64,000 nt of DNA, taken from Zhongshania sp. Its GTDB lineage: Bacteria; Pseudomonadota; Gammaproteobacteria; Pseudomonadales; Spongiibacteraceae. A program made the translations under genes and the position numbers. The notes beneath the pieces were generated by a model. That model had not been told where the DNA came from and ran no database searches. It saw only the letters and a list, made by a program, of their open reading frames with translations. The stretch spans positions 124,001 through 188,000 of the forward strand of contig NZ_JARGNU010000001.1 in assembly GCF_029212375.1 (NCBI RefSeq). The letters run 5' to 3'. Shown here piece by piece: positions 43,231 to 52,211 of the stretch. Positions within the stretch are counted from its first letter, which is position 1; each line of letters starts with the position of its first letter.

Positions 43231-45735
43231 TTGTACAAGCTAAAAAGCCCCCGATTCAATAGCGTTAACCCAGTTCGAATACTTTGGCGGGTATTCCGTG
43301 TTCTGGCAAGCATTCTTGTTCTGCTGGTTGTGGTTTTGGCGGTGGGCACCACGGTAACCGTGTTGCGCAGTGGCGATGATGGCTTTGTGCCACCGGTATT
43401 GCCGCTGACCGTTAACGACGTGAGTAAATTGAATGCGGTGCGGGTTGGGCAGGTGCTACGCCCAGAATCGATTGCAGATATTCAGGCGGCGCTGAGCGCC
43501 ACTAGCGGCCGCGTATCTATTGGCGGTGGCCGGTTTAGCCAAGGTGGGCAAACGGCTTATCCCGACAGCTTGCATATTGATATGCGCAGTTTTAATAAAG
43601 TGCTGGCGATTGATGAAGATCGCAAGACCGTAACCGTGCAGCCAGGTATTCGCTGGCGCGATCTACAAGCGGCGATAGACCCGCATAATCTGTCTATTAA
43701 AATTATGCAGACCTACGCCAACTTTACCGTTGGCGGCTCCTTGAGCGTGAACGTTCACGGCCGCTATATTGGCGAAGGCCCACTGGTGGGCTCGGTGTTG
43801 GGATTAAAATTACTGCTGGCCGACGGCAATGTAGTAGACGCCTCGCCTAATACCAACGCCGATATTTTTTACGGTGCCATTGGCGGCTACGGCGGCTTAG
43901 GGGTGATTGTTGAGGCCACCTTGCAGCTAGAAGATAATATTGCCGTTGAGCGCAAAGTGCGGGTGATGCCAATAGAGGACTACGCAACGCACTTTCGCGA
44001 CAATGTGCGCGACAACAGCGATGTGGTTTTTCACAACGCCGACATTTACCCCCCGCACTACAATCGCCTGCGGGATGTGAGTTGGCTCACTACCAACAAA
44101 ACGCCAACCGTCGCCGAGCGCTTAATTCCAGAAGGCAAAGACTATTACTGGCAGGTTAAAGCGGCCGAGTTTGTTGCCGCCTCGGATTTTGGTAAATGGA
44201 CCCGCGAACATATTATTGACCCTATTTGGTATTACCCCGAGCGGGTTGAGTGGCGAAACTATGAAGCCAGTTATGATGTGGCCGAATTGGAGCCTGCGGA
44301 CCGTTCAGAATACAGCTACGGCCTGCGCGAATACTTTGTACCAGTAGAACGCTTCGACGAATTTCAGGTGCAGATGCGGGATATTTTTCAGCGTAATAAA
44401 GCCAATATCATTAACGTAAGTGTGCGCCACGCCAAGGCCGATCCTAATACCTTGCTTAATTGGGCGAAAACCGAGGTGTTTGCCTTTGTGGTCTACTACC
44501 GTCAAGGCACCGATGCCGCCGCGAAAGAAGCGGTAAAGGTGTGGAGCACCGAAATGATCGACGCCGCCATTGCGCTGGGCGGTGCCTATTACTTGCCGTA
44601 TCAATTACAGGCGAGTCCTGAACAATTTGCTGCAGCCTACCCCAAGGCGCAGGAGTACTTCGGGCTAAAGTACCGCCTCGACCCAAATAACCGCTTTGTT
44701 AATTTACTCTGGGAAAAATACTACCCCTTAAACCGTGATTTACTCGCGCAAACCAAGGCTAACTTGGGCGATTACTACCGAGGTGAAGAACAAACCTTCC
44801 TCACCATTCCCGAATGGTATTTGGTGTTTCAACCCAAAGAATACGCCGACTATTTAGCCGAGGGGCGCGACCCAAGTACTTTTCCTTTTTATGAAAGCAT
44901 CGAAGAGTACTGGGCACTCTACGACCGCGCCATTGCGATCAGCCGTCAGAATTACCCCGCCAATACCGAGTACCGCACCATGCTGCGGGTAATTGGCATT
45001 AGCACAACAGTGGAATATTTAGCCAAAGGCGCTTACGAAGCCAGTATTGGCCGCCTCACGCGCTGGAGCGCCAATGGTGAAGACACCCCAGAAGACAAAA
45101 TCATCCAACAAGCCCACCGCGCTTACAGCAAGCTGATTTACGACGAGCCATGGTATGAATTCGATTTTGCTGGCTGGCGCGATCGCCTCTGGGCGGAAAC
45201 CAGTTTGTGGGGAGACCACCCCCTGCGTAAATGGGAGCGAAAATTATTTTTCTGCGCTGAGTTTGGTTTGAAATCACTTTACGCCAAAGCCATTAAATAC
45301 GCCGCGCAAGCTACTTATGGCGAAACCGATAAACGCATTTACCTCACCGCCCAGCGTGTTATTGGCAATAGCATTCGCCTGCCCAAAGAGCCGGACGGCG
45401 TTGAAATGCTTGCGGGGGGTGGTGACGACTTCTTAATGTCGCTGCCACGCTGGGGCGGTTTTACCAAAACCATGCCACGCTTTGCCTCCGACGAGTGGGC
45501 GATTAGTGATATTTCTGGCAATCACCAAATCGTTGTCTCGCTGCTTGGCGGTGCGGGCGTCGATGTGTCGGCGCTCGCCGGCAGTGAACTATTCAGATCT
45601 GTATTAGTTTCCGATGAAGAGCGCGAGCGAATTTTTGTGCTAGTTGGCGTAGCCGACTTAACGCATTTCTTAGAAGAGATTGCCAGCGCTGAACAAAGTC
45701 AGTCGCTAGAGCTGGAACATATATTTGATTATTAA
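43231..45735 (+). CDS. Membrane-anchored FAD-linked oxidase with extra C-terminal domain
   Basis: 834 residues. It begins with a membrane anchor (about residues 20-47), then a PCMH-type FAD-binding domain (about 65-240: VSIGGGRFSQGGQTAYPDSL, QTYANFTVGGSLSVNVHGRY). This resembles L-gulonolactone/aldonolactone or sugar-alcohol oxidases, and the central substrate domain reaches about residue 510. A further ~320 residues (from about EEQTFLTIPEWYLVFQPKEY) are outside the known oxidase core; I do not recognise this region. The start is TTG at 43231 with GGAG eight bases upstream; no ATG fits. It is divergent from the Tat-signal methyltransferase. The substrate is unknown; a flavin-linked alcohol or lactone is likely. 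Confidence 0.72.
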   Translation: MYKLKSPRFNSVNPVRILWRVFRVLASILVLLVVVLAVGTTVTVLRSGDDGFVPPVLPLTVNDVSKLNAVRVGQVLRPESIADIQAALSATSGRVSIGGGRFSQGGQTAYPDSLHIDMRSFNKVLAIDEDRKTVTVQPGIRWRDLQAAIDPHNLSIKIMQTYANFTVGGSLSVNVHGRYIGEGPLVGSVLGLKLLLADGNVVDASPNTNADIFYGAIGGYGGLGVIVEATLQLEDNIAVERKVRVMPIEDYATHFRDNVRDNSDVVFHNADIYPPHYNRLRDVSWLTTNKTPTVAERLIPEGKDYYWQVKAAEFVAASDFGKWTREHIIDPIWYYPERVEWRNYEASYDVAELEPADRSEYSYGLREYFVPVERFDEFQVQMRDIFQRNKANIINVSVRHAKADPNTLLNWAKTEVFAFVVYYRQGTDAAAKEAVKVWSTEMIDAAIALGGAYYLPYQLQASPEQFAAAYPKAQEYFGLKYRLDPNNRFVNLLWEKYYPLNRDLLAQTKANLGDYYRGEEQTFLTIPEWYLVFQPKEYADYLAEGRDPSTFPFYESIEEYWALYDRAIAISRQNYPANTEYRTMLRVIGISTTVEYLAKGAYEASIGRLTRWSANGEDTPEDKIIQQAHRAYSKLIYDEPWYEFDFAGWRDRLWAETSLWGDHPLRKWERKLFFCAEFGLKSLYAKAIKYAAQATYGETDKRIYLTAQRVIGNSIRLPKEPDGVEMLAGGGDDFLMSLPRWGGFTKTMPRFASDEWAISDISGNHQIVVSLLGGAGVDVSALAGSELFRSVLVSDEERERIFVLVGVADLTHFLEEIASAEQSQSLELEHIFDY

Positions 45736-45770
45736 GTTCGTTGAAATTAAATGCGGCCCCTCACTCTATT

Positions 45771-45800
45771 GGTGCGGTGCGGTGCGGTGCGGTGCGGTGT
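45771..45800. repeat. Pentanucleotide tandem repeat (GGTGC)
   Basis: Five perfect GGTGC units are followed by one GGTGT. They lie 36 bases after the FAD oxidase stop, in the gap to the convergent EAL gene. The tract is a potential slippage site but is not inside a gene I accept. Confidence 0.85.
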
Positions 45801-45851
45801 GGGGTATCGGTATCGCGCTATTTTAGGAGTGCGAGGCCAAGTCTAAAAAAA

Positions 45852-47069
45852 TTAGCGTCGGTAAAAACCATTACCTTGGCGGTCGCTATCATCGTCATCC
45901 AAGCACAGAATGGCGGCAAATAAGATTCTATCGTTCGATAAGACCTTGCCGATGGTCTGGCACATACGCCCGCTGCGCACGTCGCGATAGGGTTGTGATG
46001 CCACTTGGTTTTTATGTTGCAATTCTTTGGCCGCCAAGGCTTGATAGAAATAGGGGCGCATAGACCAGTTTGAGCCCCTGTTGCTATCGTCTACCTGCCA
46101 GATGCACTGGTCTTCGGCGTGGTGAGATAGCTCATAATTTGGCGAAATTTGTATGCCGTTATGGCGGCATACAAATACCCTCGCAAAGCCATGGGGTGCT
46201 TGGTGCAAGCTATTATAATTGAGCTCGGTATCTTTAAGAGCCGATTGCACAGACAAAAAATAATGCTCCATTTCTTGCATATACTGCATTAACTGCTTTT
46301 CTCGATTGAGATTGCGTTTAACAAAGCCTTCTAGTAATAGCCGAATAATTTCTTTGGGTGAGTCGGGGTCGATAAACTCAGGCAGGGCTGGCCAAAAAAA
46401 ATAGCCTTGCACATAGCGCGCGCCGCACTCCAGCGCAAAGTAAAATTCTTGCTCGGTTTCCACGCCCTCACACAATAATTCACTGCCAGTACGCCGTGCT
46501 AAATGAGCAATGCTTTGCACCACTTCTTGGGATATACCCCCAGCCATTGCCCGTTTAAAAAGATTCATATCCAGCTTAATAATGTCGGGCTCAAGGGCGA
46601 TAATACGGTCTAAATGTGACGATCCAGCGCCAAAGTCGTCGATGGCAATGCGCATTCCCTCTGCACGATAACGCGCCAGCAATTTCTGCATATTGTCGTT
46701 GTTGCCAGCGCCTTCAACAAACTCAATCAGTATGCGGCTAGGATCCACTCCCCATTTGTGGGTCATGGCAATGGTGGGCACGGGTGTATCGTCACCAATG
46801 TGGTCCATCCATTCGGGGGATAAATTTAAAGACAGAAACACGTCGTGCTGACTTTTGGCAAAATACGCCAAAGCCTGCTCGCGCACGCTGCGGTCGATGG
46901 TAAGTAGCTCGCGCCGATCAAAATCTGGGTCACTAAATAGCGCACCAATAGACGCTACTCGATCATTTTTATCCCGCGTCCTTGCAAGCGCTTCATAACC
47001 CATTATCGCCATGCGGTTGATGTCGATAATGGGTTGAAAATACGGGAAATACTGCACTTGCACCATCAT
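45852..47069 (-). CDS. EAL-domain cyclic-di-GMP phosphodiesterase with C-terminal sensor domain
   Basis: 405 residues. An N-terminal EAL domain (about 7-245) keeps all catalytic motifs: Glu26 in GYEALAR, SLNLSP, LIEFVEG, IAIDDFGAG, IIKLDM, CEGVETEQEF and VQGYFF. It should be an active c-di-GMP phosphodiesterase. After a helix (about 255-285) comes a C-terminal region of ~120 residues with a PAS/Cache-like feel, as in YkuI-type proteins (FVCRHNGIQISPNYE). There is no membrane segment. A single gene, it converges on the FAD oxidase. It lacks a GGDEF partner. Confidence 0.87.
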   Translation of the reverse strand: MMVQVQYFPYFQPIIDINRMAIMGYEALARTRDKNDRVASIGALFSDPDFDRRELLTIDRSVREQALAYFAKSQHDVFLSLNLSPEWMDHIGDDTPVPTIAMTHKWGVDPSRILIEFVEGAGNNDNMQKLLARYRAEGMRIAIDDFGAGSSHLDRIIALEPDIIKLDMNLFKRAMAGGISQEVVQSIAHLARRTGSELLCEGVETEQEFYFALECGARYVQGYFFWPALPEFIDPDSPKEIIRLLLEGFVKRNLNREKQLMQYMQEMEHYFLSVQSALKDTELNYNSLHQAPHGFARVFVCRHNGIQISPNYELSHHAEDQCIWQVDDSNRGSNWSMRPYFYQALAAKELQHKNQVASQPYRDVRSGRMCQTIGKVLSNDRILFAAILCLDDDDSDRQGNGFYRR

Positions 47070-47276
47070 CTAAGTAATTGTAAGAACTAACAAATTAACT
47101 AAGTCACAGCATTTATACAAGCGCCGACCATGAATAATATTGGCCCGCGACTTGGTTTTGCGAAAATTGTGAATAGGCTACCGGCTTGCTGGTAGGTCGT
47201 TGGATGTTAGCCATCACTTATTACGCTAAGTAAAATATTGATCTGATTTTGGGATCCCAGCTTGTGTTGAATTTTG

Positions 47277-48248
47277 TTAGCTCATAACAGCTCTTAACAG
47301 CCACACGTTATAGCCCACAAATGAAATCAGCAAAATGCCGCCTTTAAGTCGATTAAGCTGGCCGGTTTTGCGCAAACCAAAGGTCATCACCAACAAGCCG
47401 ATGGTCATTAGCATCATGGCGGCCCAGTCGCGGCTAATTATGTCGGCGGGAAATGAGCTCATGGGATTTATAACGCCAGCAATGCCGATTACCGCTAACA
47501 GATTGAACATATTGGAACCCACCACATTGCCAATGGCGATGTCGTGCTCACCGCGCCGAACCGCAATGATCGACGCCGCTAGTTCGGGGAGTGAGGTGCC
47601 AAAGGCAACAATGGTCAGGCCAATAATTAAATCACTTACGCCGAGTGCATGGGCTACGGTAACTGCACCCCACACCAAAATTCGGGAACTGATGATCAGT
47701 GCGACTAAGCCCATCACCAACCAAAACAGCGCTTTACGTATTGGCATCGCTTGCGCGATTAGCAACTCATCCGTTTCCGTTTCTAAGTGGTCGCCTCGGG
47801 TGCGCAGCGCCACAAATATTGTCCAGCTAACAAGCCCAATAAACCCTGCCAGCAATAGCAGTGATTCAAAGCGAGTAAGCGCGCCATCCCATAATATAAA
47901 GCCGACTAAGCCACCAATGAGTGTCAGTAGCGGCAGTTCTTTGCGCACGATATTTGAGTGAACGCTGATCGGCGATATTAATGCGGTAATACCGAGGATC
48001 AGGCCAATGTTAACTATGTTTGACCCAATCGCATTGCCCAGCGCGAGGTCTGGGTTGCCGTCTAGCGACGCTATTGCCGAAACCACCATCTCGGGTGCCG
48101 ATGTACCAAAGCCGACAATCACCATGCCAATCAATAAGCTCGGCATACCCAGATGTTTCGCGGTCGCGGCAGCGCCTTCAACAAAGCGGTCCGCGCTCCA
48201 AATTAACAGCACGAATCCACCAAGAATGGCCATTAGCGCAAGTGTCAT
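47277..48248 (-). CDS. Calcium/sodium antiporter (CaCA family, YrbG-like)
   Basis: 323-residue inner-membrane antiporter with about ten helices. The two inverted alpha repeats are clear: GFGTSAPEMVVSAIASLDGN with GNAIGSNIVNIGL, and AFGTSLPELAASIIAVRRGE with GNVVGSNMFNLLA. These hold the ion-binding acidic residues of the Na+/Ca2+ exchanger superfamily. The length fits YrbG/CaxA. The central acidic loop near residue 155 (HLETETDELL) is the usual cytoplasmic linker. It stands alone; a hairpin at 48337-48363 separates it from secDF. Confidence 0.9.
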   Translation of the reverse strand: MTLALMAILGGFVLLIWSADRFVEGAAATAKHLGMPSLLIGMVIVGFGTSAPEMVVSAIASLDGNPDLALGNAIGSNIVNIGLILGITALISPISVHSNIVRKELPLLTLIGGLVGFILWDGALTRFESLLLLAGFIGLVSWTIFVALRTRGDHLETETDELLIAQAMPIRKALFWLVMGLVALIISSRILVWGAVTVAHALGVSDLIIGLTIVAFGTSLPELAASIIAVRRGEHDIAIGNVVGSNMFNLLAVIGIAGVINPMSSFPADIISRDWAAMMLMTIGLLVMTFGLRKTGQLNRLKGGILLISFVGYNVWLLRAVMS

Positions 48249-48336
48249 GTTTTTGTACTACCTATGAATGAACTACGGTTAAGTTGATGAGGCTTTGTCG
48301 TGACGTATGTAGTTAAAAGCCATAATGCAGGCAAAC

Positions 48337-48363
48337 AGTCACACGGACGTAATCCGTGTGACT
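48337..48363. terminator. Strong hairpin downstream of secDF
   Basis: A perfect 11-bp stem (48337-48347 with 48353-48363) with a five-base loop lies nine bases after the secDF stop. There is no strong T-tract in either direction, so termination is inferred from position. Confidence 0.6.
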
Positions 48364-48372
48364 TAATCCACT

Positions 48373-50889
48373 TTAAGGCATAAGCGCTAAGGATTCCCTC
48401 ACTTCTTCGGCACTTGGCCTGAGTTGTTTCAGGCCTTTTTGCTCGCGCCATACACCCAGAAAATACAGGATCGGCGAGGCAATGAAGATTGACGAGCTTG
48501 TGCCAACAATAATGCCGAATAGCATGGGCTTGGCAAAGCTCGACACTGCATCGCCGCCGGCCACGGCCATTGGCAGTATCGCCAATATCGTGGTTGCCGA
48601 TGTAAAGAGTGTGCGCGTCAATGTTGAGGAGATACTTTCGTTAAGTACGTGTAGCAGCGGCGCATTAGGATCGGCGCGCAGGCCCTCGCGCACGCGGTCA
48701 AACACAACCACTTTGTCGTTAATGGAATAGCCAATAAGCGCGAGCAGCGCCGCGACGGCGGTTAAGTTGAACTCCAGTCCAGTTAAGGCAAAAAAGCCAA
48801 TGGTTTTGGTAATGTCTAAACCAATGGTGGCGATGGCCGCCGTGGCGAAATGCGACTCGTATCGAATCCACAAATACACTAGCATGCCAGCGGCGGCCAA
48901 TAACACGGCAAGTATGGAGGCGTCGGCAAAGCCGCCGCTGATTTTGGGGCCAACCATATCTACGCGGGGAAAGGTCGCCGCAGGGTCTTCACTGAGGATG
49001 GCGGCTTTCAGTGAGTCAATTTCGTTGGCGCTTAATTGCTTGTCGCCGCTATGCGCGGGTAGCCGAACCAGAAACTGCTTGTCGTCACCAAACTCCTGAA
49101 TGCTTGCCCGATCAAAGTCGTGGGCCAGCAGATTGCTGCGCAAACCCTGTACCGAGAGTTGCTCAGTTTTCACATTCACCAAGGTTCCGCCAGTGAAGTC
49201 GACGCCATAATTTAGGCCTGCGCCAAAAAATAACGCCACCGAGCCCAGCGACAATATTGCGGACAAGGCCAGGCCCATAAACCGGCCACCGAGGAAGTTT
49301 GTATTGCGTTTGCTAAGCCGGTCCAGCATCGCAAAGCCAGAGAAAGACAGCACATCTCTTTGGCGCTTGCGTATATGCCATTTAATCAATACGCGAGTCA
49401 CCGCAATAGAGGTAAACATTGATGTGACTAAGCCAATGGCAATTGTCACTGCAAAACCGCGAACAGGGCCATTGCCGAACATAAATAACAGGCTAACCGC
49501 GATAAGAGTGGTGACGTTGGCGTCGATAATCGTTGCATAGGCTTTATCAAAACCGGCGTTGATGGCGGCCATTGCGCGCTTGCCGCGTGCCGATTCCTCG
49601 CGGATGCGCTCGTTAATCAGAATATTGGCATCAACGGCCATGCCGATGGTTAGAATAATACCGGCAATGCCTGGCAGGGTGAGTGTGGCGTTTAGCAGGC
49701 TTAATATGCCGAAGATTAGGCCAATATTAATGGTCAGGCTCGAGCAGGCAATTAAGCCCCAGCCACGGTAGATGACCGTCATAAATAGTAAGACCAAAGC
49801 GGCGCCGAGCACGCCGGTGAATAAGCCCATTTGAATGGCATCGCTGCCAAGGTCTGGGCCAACGGTGCGCTCTTCAACAACCGCCAAGGGCGCAGGTAAA
49901 GCGCCTGCGCGGAGTAGCAGGGCAAGATCGCTCGCTTCACTGGATGTAAAATTGCCCGTTATTTCACCGCGACCGCTGCCAATAACACCTTGTATTACCG
50001 GTGCCGTAATCACCTCATTATCAAGGACGATTGCCAGTGCTCTACCAATATTTTTGCGGGTCATGTCGCCAAAGAGTTTGGCGCCGACATTGTCGAGTGC
50101 AAAGGTGACTACTGGCTCGCCGGTATTTTGGTGAAAGCCCAAACTCGCGTCGCTAATATGCTCGCCTTTCATGGCGACTTGTTTTTCTAAGGTATAGGCT
50201 TGCTGGTCTTGACTGCTTAGCACGGTCATTGTCGGTATTGTGCTTTGCGGGCGCGCTACCCAGTGAAAAGACATTTGCGCCGTTGTGCCCAATAGTTGGC
50301 GGATATAAGCGGGGTCGCTGACACCTGGCATTTGAATTAGCACGCCATCGTCGCCTTGCTTGCTAATACTTGGCTCAACCAAGCCGGTTTCATTAAGCCG
50401 CCGCCGAACCACTTCTAGGCTGCGGTCTAGGGCGTCTTTTCTGATTTGCGCAATATATTCTTCCGTTAGTGTGATGCTCAAGGTATTTTCTTGGCCAGCG
50501 ACTTTAAACATTCGCACGCCGGCGGGGGTTCTATTGTGCTCAGTGGCCAGTGCCTTGGCTTTTTCTAAGTTTGCAGCATTGCGCAAACTTAGCTGCCAGC
50601 GTGTGCCGTCGGTCTGTGGCTTTGCATAGGCAATCTTGTTTTCTCGCAGCTGCGCCAATAGCTGCTCGGCAGCGCGCTCTACCGCGCCGTTAATGAGTGG
50701 GGTGGTATCCGCGCTCATAAGCAGGTGTGAGCCGCCCTGCAAATCTAAGCCCAGTTTTAAGGTGTTGTGCGTGAACCACGCTGGTAAGTTTTCTTGCGCC
50801 TTGGCATTTAAAAAGTTAGGCGCCGCGCTGCACAAACCAAGCAGTATGAGCAGCAAATAAATTACCGCCCGTGTATTAAAGAATCGCAT
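48373..50889 (-). CDS. secDF: Fused SecD-SecF protein-export subunit
   Basis: About 838 residues. The N-terminal half is SecD (membrane anchor, GLDLQGGSHLLMSAD, a large periplasmic domain to about 330, then six helices with GLVTSMFTSIAVTRVL). The C-terminal half, from about residue 545, is SecF (GVDFTGGTLVNVKTE and the later NDKVVVFDRVREG). SecDF uses the proton or sodium gradient to help proteins across the Sec channel. Most gammaproteobacteria carry separate secD and secF beside yajC; this fused form far from yajC is probably an accessory copy. The ATG at 50889 follows AAAGGAT and is preferred to 50931. Confidence 0.85.
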   Translation of the reverse strand: MRFFNTRAVIYLLLILLGLCSAAPNFLNAKAQENLPAWFTHNTLKLGLDLQGGSHLLMSADTTPLINGAVERAAEQLLAQLRENKIAYAKPQTDGTRWQLSLRNAANLEKAKALATEHNRTPAGVRMFKVAGQENTLSITLTEEYIAQIRKDALDRSLEVVRRRLNETGLVEPSISKQGDDGVLIQMPGVSDPAYIRQLLGTTAQMSFHWVARPQSTIPTMTVLSSQDQQAYTLEKQVAMKGEHISDASLGFHQNTGEPVVTFALDNVGAKLFGDMTRKNIGRALAIVLDNEVITAPVIQGVIGSGRGEITGNFTSSEASDLALLLRAGALPAPLAVVEERTVGPDLGSDAIQMGLFTGVLGAALVLLFMTVIYRGWGLIACSSLTINIGLIFGILSLLNATLTLPGIAGIILTIGMAVDANILINERIREESARGKRAMAAINAGFDKAYATIIDANVTTLIAVSLLFMFGNGPVRGFAVTIAIGLVTSMFTSIAVTRVLIKWHIRKRQRDVLSFSGFAMLDRLSKRNTNFLGGRFMGLALSAILSLGSVALFFGAGLNYGVDFTGGTLVNVKTEQLSVQGLRSNLLAHDFDRASIQEFGDDKQFLVRLPAHSGDKQLSANEIDSLKAAILSEDPAATFPRVDMVGPKISGGFADASILAVLLAAAGMLVYLWIRYESHFATAAIATIGLDITKTIGFFALTGLEFNLTAVAALLALIGYSINDKVVVFDRVREGLRADPNAPLLHVLNESISSTLTRTLFTSATTILAILPMAVAGGDAVSSFAKPMLFGIIVGTSSSIFIASPILYFLGVWREQKGLKQLRPSAEEVRESLALMP

Positions 50890-50944
50890 GAATAATCCTT
50901 TCAAATTAATGAAATAAAAATCGAAGTACAAAAATTAAGGAGGA

Positions 50945-51316
50945 TTATTTAAACGGGGGTGCGCGCAGGGGCGGTCGCAGATGAACTAGCGTTTGTAGTG
51001 CGGGAGCCCAGTTAGCCGCTGATTGTACAAGGCCAATAAAGCGCCAATTTAGTTGGCTAGTAGTAAAAACATTCGCGCTTGGTGTATGAAAGCGATGATC
51101 ATTGTCATCACGCCCAGATAAAAGGGCGGCATTGCTGCCATTGGAAAAAACGAAAACCTGAGCCGAGTCATGCTTATTAAAATTTTTGTCGGTATCCAGC
51201 GCTGCGGCTTGTAAGTTAACGCCAGTGGCGAGCATCCCAATAAGTGCAAAAAACCAAGCAAGCATTGGCGGTGCCGCGCGCTTGTCTAGTTTTGTACAAA
51301 GTGACGGGGTGAGCAT
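50945..51316 (-). CDS. Small predicted secreted protein upstream of secDF
   Basis: 123 residues. A hydrophobic segment (about 17-38, MLAWFFALIGMLATGVNLQA) looks like a signal peptide. The mature part is short, has no cysteine and shows no family I can name; DUF2946-like proteins have a similar size and layout. It ends 55 bases before the secDF start and begins 126 bases after the DUF2149 gene, so it could belong to either unit. Coding status is likely but not certain. Confidence 0.45.
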   Translation of the reverse strand: MLTPSLCTKLDKRAAPPMLAWFFALIGMLATGVNLQAAALDTDKNFNKHDSAQVFVFSNGSNAALLSGRDDNDHRFHTPSANVFTTSQLNWRFIGLVQSAANWAPALQTLVHLRPPLRAPPFK

Positions 51317-51442
51317 GGTGTTTAAATACAGTGTCTGCAGTTCGCGGATTATTGGGGCGAATCAATCTTTAATCAAGGCAAATAATACAGCTTCTATTGA
51401 GCGGCCTATTTGAGTGGCAATAGGCCGCTGGGGGGTGTGAAC

Positions 51443-51748
51443 TTAGCCACCAATCAAGATCAATTTTCCGGTTTTGGGGTCGCGGTAGACCTGCCCCAGC
51501 GCCTCGTAGCCGTCACCATTTTGAATTTGTTGCTGAACAGTCGTTGGCACACTGGGCAGTTCTTTGCCTAGGGAAATATCCTGCTGTTGTGGCTCGGCCT
51601 TAAAATGTTGCTGTAGGTCGGGGCTCATTGATACCAAGGCGGCAATTAAGCCGCAGGCAAACACCAAAATAATATCGACCAGATTGGCCATGGGGCCGAG
51701 GGGGTCGTCGTTATTGTCGAGAAATTCACTGTCGCGCCACTTATCCAT
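51443..51748 (-). CDS. DUF2149-family membrane protein (ExbD-like position)
   Basis: About 101 residues. After a polar N-terminus (MDKWRDSEFLDNNDDPLGPM) there is one membrane helix (about residues 21-42) and a periplasmic tail ending VYRDPKTGKLILI. This matches DUF2149, a family found beside CobN-like and ExbB-like genes. The single helix near the N-terminus followed by a periplasmic domain recalls ExbD/TolR. The start at 51748 overlaps the channel gene by eight bases. A partner role in an energised complex is an inference. Confidence 0.75.
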   Translation of the reverse strand: MDKWRDSEFLDNNDDPLGPMANLVDIILVFACGLIAALVSMSPDLQQHFKAEPQQQDISLGKELPSVPTTVQQQIQNGDGYEALGQVYRDPKTGKLILIGG

Positions 51749-52211
51749 GTTGCGTAGTTTCCAAGGCGGCAAGCTGGTGCAGAGCTTGGTCGTACCAGCG
51801 GCGGCGCAGGCGGGCGAGAACAAAGCCGATCATTCCAGCGAGCAGGCCAATCACTGTGGTGTCGAAGGCCACGGTCATAGCGGTGGTGAGAATGCGCAAC
51901 TCGCCTTCGCCAAGTGCCGCTAGGCCTGGCCCTAGCGGAATTAAGGTACCCATCAAACCCAGCATGGGGGCGAGGCGGGTAATAAAGTCGGCGCGCTCAA
52001 TACGGCGTTTACCGGCGAGTACCAGTGCGTCGCGGTTGCCAAGGTCGCGGAGTTTTTTAATGCCACTCCAGCGCTCGCCAATGCAAATGCCCACCTCGTA
52101 AATGGCCAGTGCGACAAAAAATAATAATGCCCAAATCACCGGCTCTAAGAGCAGTGAGGTGATCTGGTGCATTAGCCCTTGAGATAATCCAGTAACCATA
52201 GTGAACTCCAT
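51741..52211 (-). CDS. MotA/TolQ/ExbB-like proton channel protein
   Basis: 156 residues with about three membrane helices. The pattern LAPMLGLMGTLIPLGPGLAA followed by LTTAMTVAFDTTVIGLLAG is the conserved two-helix core of the MotA/TolQ/ExbB family, which couples proton flow to movement of a partner. Its ATG abuts the cobN stop with no gap, and DUF2149 overlaps its end. With DUF2149 it probably forms an ExbBD-like motor dedicated to the CobN-like protein. Confidence 0.82.
   Translation of the reverse strand: MEFTMVTGLSQGLMHQITSLLLEPVIWALLFFVALAIYEVGICIGERWSGIKKLRDLGNRDALVLAGKRRIERADFITRLAPMLGLMGTLIPLGPGLAALGEGELRILTTAMTVAFDTTVIGLLAGMIGFVLARLRRRWYDQALHQLAALETTQHG

Noticed and set aside
45741-45923. 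60-codon frame through the GGTGC repeat
   Set aside because: It is created by the tandem repeat and has no start signal or family resemblance.
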